Part shown: positions 4,849-7,300 of the stretch, piece after piece
Layout of the letters: each line of letters begins with the position of its first letter
How positions within the stretch are numbered: the stretch's first letter is position 1
Assembly: GCA_021811525.1 (NCBI GenBank)
Contig: JAJZOK010000051.1
Coordinates: 1,733 to 9,032 of the forward strand
DNA: 7,300 bases
Source of the DNA: Thermoplasmata archaeon
GTDB taxonomy: Archaea; Thermoplasmatota; Thermoplasmata; Thermoplasmatales; Thermoplasmataceae
Direction: 5' to 3'
Program-made: the position numbers and the translations under genes
The notes under the pieces: generated by a model
Told to the model about the DNA's origin: nothing
Databases searched by the model: none
Seen by the model: the letters and a program-made list of their open reading frames with translations, nothing else

Positions 4849-5812
4849 ATCTTATTTTAATGAAAAGGGCAATGGGTATTATAAGTCTGGAAAATTTAGG
4901 GTCCCAGGACCTACACGTAGTGAAATCAGAGTGAGGAAACTATTAGAGGAAAGGCAAATACCTTTTGAGCACAGCAAAATTGTTTGTTATACAACCAATC
5001 TATGCTATACTCCAGATCTGATTGTCGGTGGAAACCTGATTGTTGAAGTCGACGGGAAAATCCATGATCAATCCTGGAAGCTTACACCTGACAGGATCAG
5101 ACAGCGGGCTTTGGAAATGATGGGCTTTGTTGTAATCAGGGTCAGGAACGAAGAAGTTGAATCTTATCCAGAAGCAGTTTCCGATAAGATAGTGGAAAAA
5201 TTTTACACAGTAACTGGTGTTTCCATCAAGAACAAGGTAACTCCTTTTACAGCTACACAAATTAGGAAAAACCGACTAGATTGGAAAGAACGGAAAAAAA
5301 TTGAGAAAAATTTGGTGAAACAAATAAATTTGCTTGAACTCACTCCAGGGGACTTCTCCCAAAGGGTAGATTCTCTGTACCCCGGCATCTCTAGTAGCCC
5401 TACTGATGTTGAGGAAATCATGCTTTCTGCCTGGGGTTGGGCAATGCGTGCTAGTGAACAAGATAAGGAATGCATCGATTATGAATTCGCAGCTCGAAAT
5501 TTCCAGAAAGCGATTGATATTTCTTCCAAGATACTTGGTGAAAATGCTAAGTTGGAGCTCATAAATTTATTATTAATCTCCGCACCTGGATTCATAAAAA
5601 ATCTTGTTTTCCGAGGCGGTCCAAATATCAATACGGGGATCGTCCATATTAGCAATAGTGGCCAATTGATCAAAAACCTCGACGAGTTCAATTATGCATT
5701 CCAAAGGTTTGGCATCAATGTGGAATTAAATCATGTGTTGGATGAGTGCAATGCATGGCTCAAAAAAGGGGACCTTGGCAATAGTTTTGCTTGGATTAAA
5801 GAAATAAATTAA
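4841..5812 (+). CDS. DUF559/Vsr-like endonuclease-domain protein with unknown C-terminal half
   Basis: This 323-residue protein carries an N-terminal nuclease domain of the DUF559/Vsr-like PD-(D/E)XK type (about residues 22-122). Visible motifs are the first-helix Glu28 in GPTRSEIRVRKLLEE, Asp59 in YTPDLIV, the core IVEVDGKIHD (67-76) with Glu69, Asp71, Lys73 and His75, and a basic helix DRIRQRALEMMGFVVIRVRNEEV (84-106), where the L..MGF.V.R..N.EV pattern is typical. Such domains cut DNA and occur in restriction, repair and mobile-element contexts. Residues 130-323 match no domain I know. They are mainly helical, with a basic segment (KNRLDWKERKKIEKNLVKQ, 144-162) and a TPR-like stretch (AARNFQKAIDISSKILGENA, 217-236). 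This half is much longer than stand-alone DUF559 proteins. It overlaps the 106-residue gene by 8 bases. A defence or DNA-processing role is plausible, but the target is unknown. Confidence 0.87.
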   Translation: MSRSYFNEKGNGYYKSGKFRVPGPTRSEIRVRKLLEERQIPFEHSKIVCYTTNLCYTPDLIVGGNLIVEVDGKIHDQSWKLTPDRIRQRALEMMGFVVIRVRNEEVESYPEAVSDKIVEKFYTVTGVSIKNKVTPFTATQIRKNRLDWKERKKIEKNLVKQINLLELTPGDFSQRVDSLYPGISSSPTDVEEIMLSAWGWAMRASEQDKECIDYEFAARNFQKAIDISSKILGENAKLELINLLLISAPGFIKNLVFRGGPNINTGIVHISNSGQLIKNLDEFNYAFQRFGINVELNHVLDECNAWLKKGDLGNSFAWIKEIN

Positions 5813-5848
5813 CCCCCATAACATTTAAAAATTCTTTTGCAAGTAATA

Positions 5849-5855
5849 TTTTTTT
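5849..5855 (+). terminator. Oligo-T tract after the nuclease gene
   Basis: Seven T residues lie 36 bases past the nuclease stop and are followed by the G-rich CCGGGGGG. No hairpin precedes them, which fits archaeal T-tract termination. The same A/T block (TAATATTT, 5844-5851) is also spaced like a TATA box for the short frame starting at 5873. Confidence 0.4.
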
Positions 5856-6027
5856 GCCGGGGGGAATTCTTAATGGCGATCATAGTCAAAAAAACAAGAT
5901 TCTAGAATGATTACACAAAATTCATGGAGAGCTCTGGCATATTAATTAAAACAATTGTTAATGTAAGGTTCTAAATCACACCATATGAGAAACAAAGTAG
6001 TATTTTATCAGGTAAAATAAACGAAAA

Positions 6028-6109
6028 TTGCCGGACAGATCCTTGCCTTCATGGATAAAAGAAGCATCCTTGGATATTTCAGATATTCCATGTCAACGCT
6101 GTCCGGCAA
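6028..6109. repeat. 82-base element bounded by a perfect 11-base inverted repeat
   Basis: TTGCCGGACAG (6028-6038) and CTGTCCGGCAA (6099-6109) are exact reverse complements, GC-rich in an A/T-rich gap. Within the 60-base interior, CATGGA (6050-6055) pairs with TCCATG (6086-6091), so a nested stem is possible. It could be a structured small RNA, a miniature inverted-repeat element or a terminator-like structure. No C/D boxes, ACA box or obvious target-site duplication were seen. Confidence 0.5.
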
Positions 6110-6238
6110 ATAATAATCTGGAAATCGTACTTATGCGTTAATCATAACAGATAATGGTTTTCTGCCTGAGGCAACAGTTAGTGCAATTTACGGAAGCCAA
6201 GTTAGAAAGGGCAGGCAATTTTTAGAATCTTAAGAATA

Positions 6239-6248
6239 TTTTAATAAA
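6239..6248 (+). promoter_or_regulatory. TATA box of the 66-residue membrane protein gene
   Basis: TTTTAATAAA is centred about 25 bases before the ATG at 6268. There is no Shine-Dalgarno sequence, so a leaderless transcript is expected. The ATG at 6260 hits TGA after three codons, which supports 6268 as the start. Confidence 0.55.
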
Positions 6249-6267
6249 ACTGGAACGTAATGCATCA

Positions 6268-6468
6268 ATGAACTATCAGGAATCCATTTCACTGTCTGCT
6301 TTCATAATGGGCGGTTTCTCCCTTATGTTTGGAATCTTCGGGTCCATAATCATGAGTTCCTCAAATGTGAATATGGCGAACGCAGTATTCTATGCAGGGA
6401 CCATTTTATGGATGGTGTTCTGGGCAATTGCCATTGGCGTTATTTCATACTCAAAGTTTTCAAAGTAA
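6268..6468 (+). CDS. Small two-helix membrane protein (66 residues)
   Basis: This hypothetical protein has two hydrophobic helices, about residues 7-29 and 39-61, joined by a short polar loop (SSSNVNMAN, 30-38) and ending in a basic tail (KFSK). The first helix is Gly-rich (MGGFSLMFGIFGS) and the second carries Trp48 and Trp52. The N-terminus is short and slightly acidic and the C-terminus positive, so a hairpin with both ends on the cytosolic side is likely. No family is recognised. The start is supported by the well-placed TATA box. It reads toward the convergent 41-residue cysteine-rich gene and shares with it a hairpin between their ends. Nothing near it indicates a partner complex. Confidence 0.7.
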   Translation: MNYQESISLSAFIMGGFSLMFGIFGSIIMSSSNVNMANAVFYAGTILWMVFWAIAIGVISYSKFSK

Positions 6469-6484
6469 AACCGGCTTTCCGGGG

Positions 6485-6504
6485 GCCATGACTAGAATCG
6501 TGGC
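6485..6504. terminator. Hairpin between convergent small genes, possible terminator
   Basis: GCCATGA (6485-6491) and TCGTGGC (6498-6504) form a 7-pair stem with one G-U wobble and a 6-base loop, followed by ATAATTTT. It sits between the stop codons of the plus-strand 66-residue gene and the minus-strand 41-residue gene, a usual place for a terminator. Archaeal termination mostly relies on T runs, so the hairpin's role is uncertain. Confidence 0.4.
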
Positions 6505-6514
6505 ATAATTTTAC

Positions 6515-6640
6515 TCATCTTGGGGAATGAACTCTCTTCAATTTATGCCCGCAATTCTTGCAGAACCTCTTGCCCATATAGCTTGAGCATACGCATTCAC
6601 ATGGGTCCTCATCAGCATCCAGAATGCAGTACTGGCACAT
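6515..6640 (-). CDS. 41-residue cysteine-rich, probable zinc-binding protein
   Basis: This minus-strand frame, checked codon by codon, encodes a 41-residue protein with seven Cys. CQYC (2-5) and CKNCGH (27-32) are two zinc-knuckle-like CxxC pairs. An acidic stretch (DADEDP, 8-13) and a second Cys cluster, CECVC (14-18), lie between them. A basic tail follows (KLKRVHSPR). The first and last CxxC pairs could hold one zinc as a mini zinc ribbon, with the central Cys residues and His32 as alternative ligands. The regular CxxC pairs, the full read-through to a TGA and a TATA-like CTATTA on the complement about 27 bases upstream support a real gene, despite its size. The family is not recognised. 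Small zinc proteins of archaea often bind nucleic acids or proteins, but no function can be assigned. Confidence 0.66.
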   Translation of the reverse strand: MCQYCILDADEDPCECVCSSYMGKRFCKNCGHKLKRVHSPR

Positions 6641-6809
6641 GGTTAAGGGACTTGCAGGCTGAACTAATAGTTACTTCCTAAATAATGTGTGATTTTATCT
6701 GCCTTTCATGGGACGGGAAAAGCCTGCAGTTTTATCTTGCCAGCCTTCCGTCATTTCTGGCTGACAGGATAGGAATAGCCCATATATCGGCAATCAACCT
6801 GCAATCACC
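6641..6809. other. Intergenic region between two divergent genes, with repeated TTTTATCT motif
   Basis: This 169-base gap separates the divergent 41-residue gene and the cysteine hydrolase. TTTTATCTGCC near 6693 recurs as TTTTATCTTGCC near 6731, about 37 bases apart. Small inverted repeats (GCCAG 6739-6743 with CTGGC 6757-6761) follow. These could be regulatory, but none is strong. No further gene was seen. Confidence 0.3.
6781..6788 (+). promoter_or_regulatory. TATA box of the cysteine hydrolase gene
   Basis: CATATATC is centred about 25 bases before the ATG at 6810. There is no Shine-Dalgarno sequence, so a leaderless transcript starting near the ATG is expected. Confidence 0.55.
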
Positions 6810-7300
6810 ATGACGAGGCATAAGCAAGCTCTCTTGATAATAGACATGACAAATGATTTCCTTTACAGAAAGTACAATGCAACACTTGCCCTGGAGAGGG
6901 CACAGGAATTGATCCCGCGAATAAGGGAACTTGAGGAGGTGTTCCTGTCGCACAACCATCCTGTCATATACCTAAGCGATCGCCACCTGCCATCAGATTA
7001 TGAGTTGAAGAAATGGGGGCCACACTCCATGAAGGGAACAGAGGGATCAGAAATCACGGATGGCCTGCTGAAGGAAGGCATAAAGGTGTTTGAAAGGCGC
7101 TGGAAGGCCTGGGACCTTGAAACAGTGGACAGGGGCAGGAAACAGTTGTTTGAGGTAGAAAAGGGGACATACAGCGGATTCACTGATAATGGCGGCCAGC
7201 CAACTGCATTGCATGCTTTGCTTACCTGGCTTGGCTTTGGTGAAGGGGACAGCCTGTACCTGACCGGGCTTCACACAAATGCATGCGACAAGCATACCGC
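6810..7300 (+). CDS. Nicotinamidase-like cysteine hydrolase (isochorismatase family), cut by window edge
   Basis: The first 163 residues of an isochorismatase-superfamily hydrolase run off the right edge. The complete Asp-Lys-Cys triad is visible: Asp12 in LLIIDMTNDF, Lys118 in FEVEKGTYSGF and Cys159 in LTGLHTNACDKHT. A probable metal site resembles that of archaeal nicotinamidases, with Asp57 and His59 in LSDRHLP and His72 in WGPHSMKGTEGSEI. The region between 95 and 117 (RRWKAWDLETVDRGRKQLF) is longer than usual before the catalytic Lys. Nicotinamidase (nicotinamide to nicotinate, NAD salvage) is the best guess for this metal-site group, but related amidases share the motifs, so substrate is not settled. 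The start is fixed by a TATA box at 6781-6788. Only the C-terminal 20-30 residues should be missing. Unlike the YecD-like protein at 915-1508, this one keeps its catalytic Cys. Confidence 0.92.
   Translation, partial: MTRHKQALLIIDMTNDFLYRKYNATLALERAQELIPRIRELEEVFLSHNHPVIYLSDRHLPSDYELKKWGPHSMKGTEGSEITDGLLKEGIKVFERRWKAWDLETVDRGRKQLFEVEKGTYSGFTDNGGQPTALHALLTWLGFGEGDSLYLTGLHTNACDKHT

Larger units (their letters stand above)
5813..6267. other. 455-base stretch without a convincing gene; partly decayed coding look
   Basis: No intact gene is seen here on either strand. From ATG 5873 the plus frame reads MAIIVKKTRF, then a TAG, then NDYTKFMESSGILIKTIVNVRF, then a TAA, then a further open run to about 6060, as if from a gene broken by stops. 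Another stop-free run without a Met (6117-6230, containing ITDNGFLPEATVSAIYG) ends at the TAA at 6231. Neither matches a family I recognise. The stretch also holds the 82-base inverted-repeat element at 6028-6109 and the promoter of the next gene. It may be degraded mobile or accessory DNA at the right edge of the A/T-rich island. Confidence 0.4.

Noticed and set aside
5000..5691. Several minus-strand frames opposite the nuclease gene
   Set aside because: They are antisense to a protein with clear DUF559-type motifs and have no own start signals or domains.
6117..6233. ITDNGF in a Met-less frame, suggesting a DDE transposase TDNG motif
   Set aside because: Only the four-residue TDNG resembles it. 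The flanking residues do not fit an integrase core and no terminal repeats surround it.
1..7300. CRISPR array, tRNA or rRNA genes
   Set aside because: No regularly spaced direct repeats, cloverleaf-type arms or conserved rRNA stretches were found on reading through the window.

Overview
The window looks archaeal, most likely from an acidophilic Thermoplasmata-type euryarchaeon. This is an inference from style, not from a marker gene. Several starts sit about 25-30 bases below an A/T-rich TATA-like box with no ribosome binding site (leaderless transcription). Arginine is often AGG/AGA and isoleucine often ATA. Genes tend to end in short oligo-T runs. No rRNA, tRNA, CRISPR array or intact insertion sequence was seen.

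The left part (1-2952) is fairly GC-rich metabolic and stress DNA. It holds the N-terminal half of an MFS transporter (minus strand, cut by the window edge) and, divergent from it, a YecD-like isochorismatase-fold protein whose catalytic Cys is replaced by Gly. Two tandem OsmC/Ohr-type proteins and a small DUF167 (YggU-type) protein follow. The OsmC pair points to peroxide or organic hydroperoxide defence.

The middle part (about 2960-5860) is clearly more A/T-rich. One minus-strand 341-residue orphan faces a plus-strand cluster of an 89-residue orphan, a 106-residue orphan and a 323-residue protein. The last has an N-terminal DUF559/Vsr-like nuclease domain and an unknown helical C-terminal half. 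The last two genes overlap by 8 bases. The divergent promoter region carries an imperfect 13-base inverted repeat flanking the presumed TATA box. This is the best candidate for an undescribed accessory (possibly defence) system, although defence is inferred only from the nuclease, composition and layout.

The right part (5860-7300) starts with about 450 bases lacking a convincing gene but containing an 82-base element bounded by a perfect 11-base inverted repeat and some decayed-looking frames. Next come a 66-residue two-helix membrane protein, a convergent 41-residue cysteine-rich (probable zinc-binding) protein, and the first 163 residues of a nicotinamidase-like cysteine hydrolase with a complete Asp-Lys-Cys triad, cut by the right edge.
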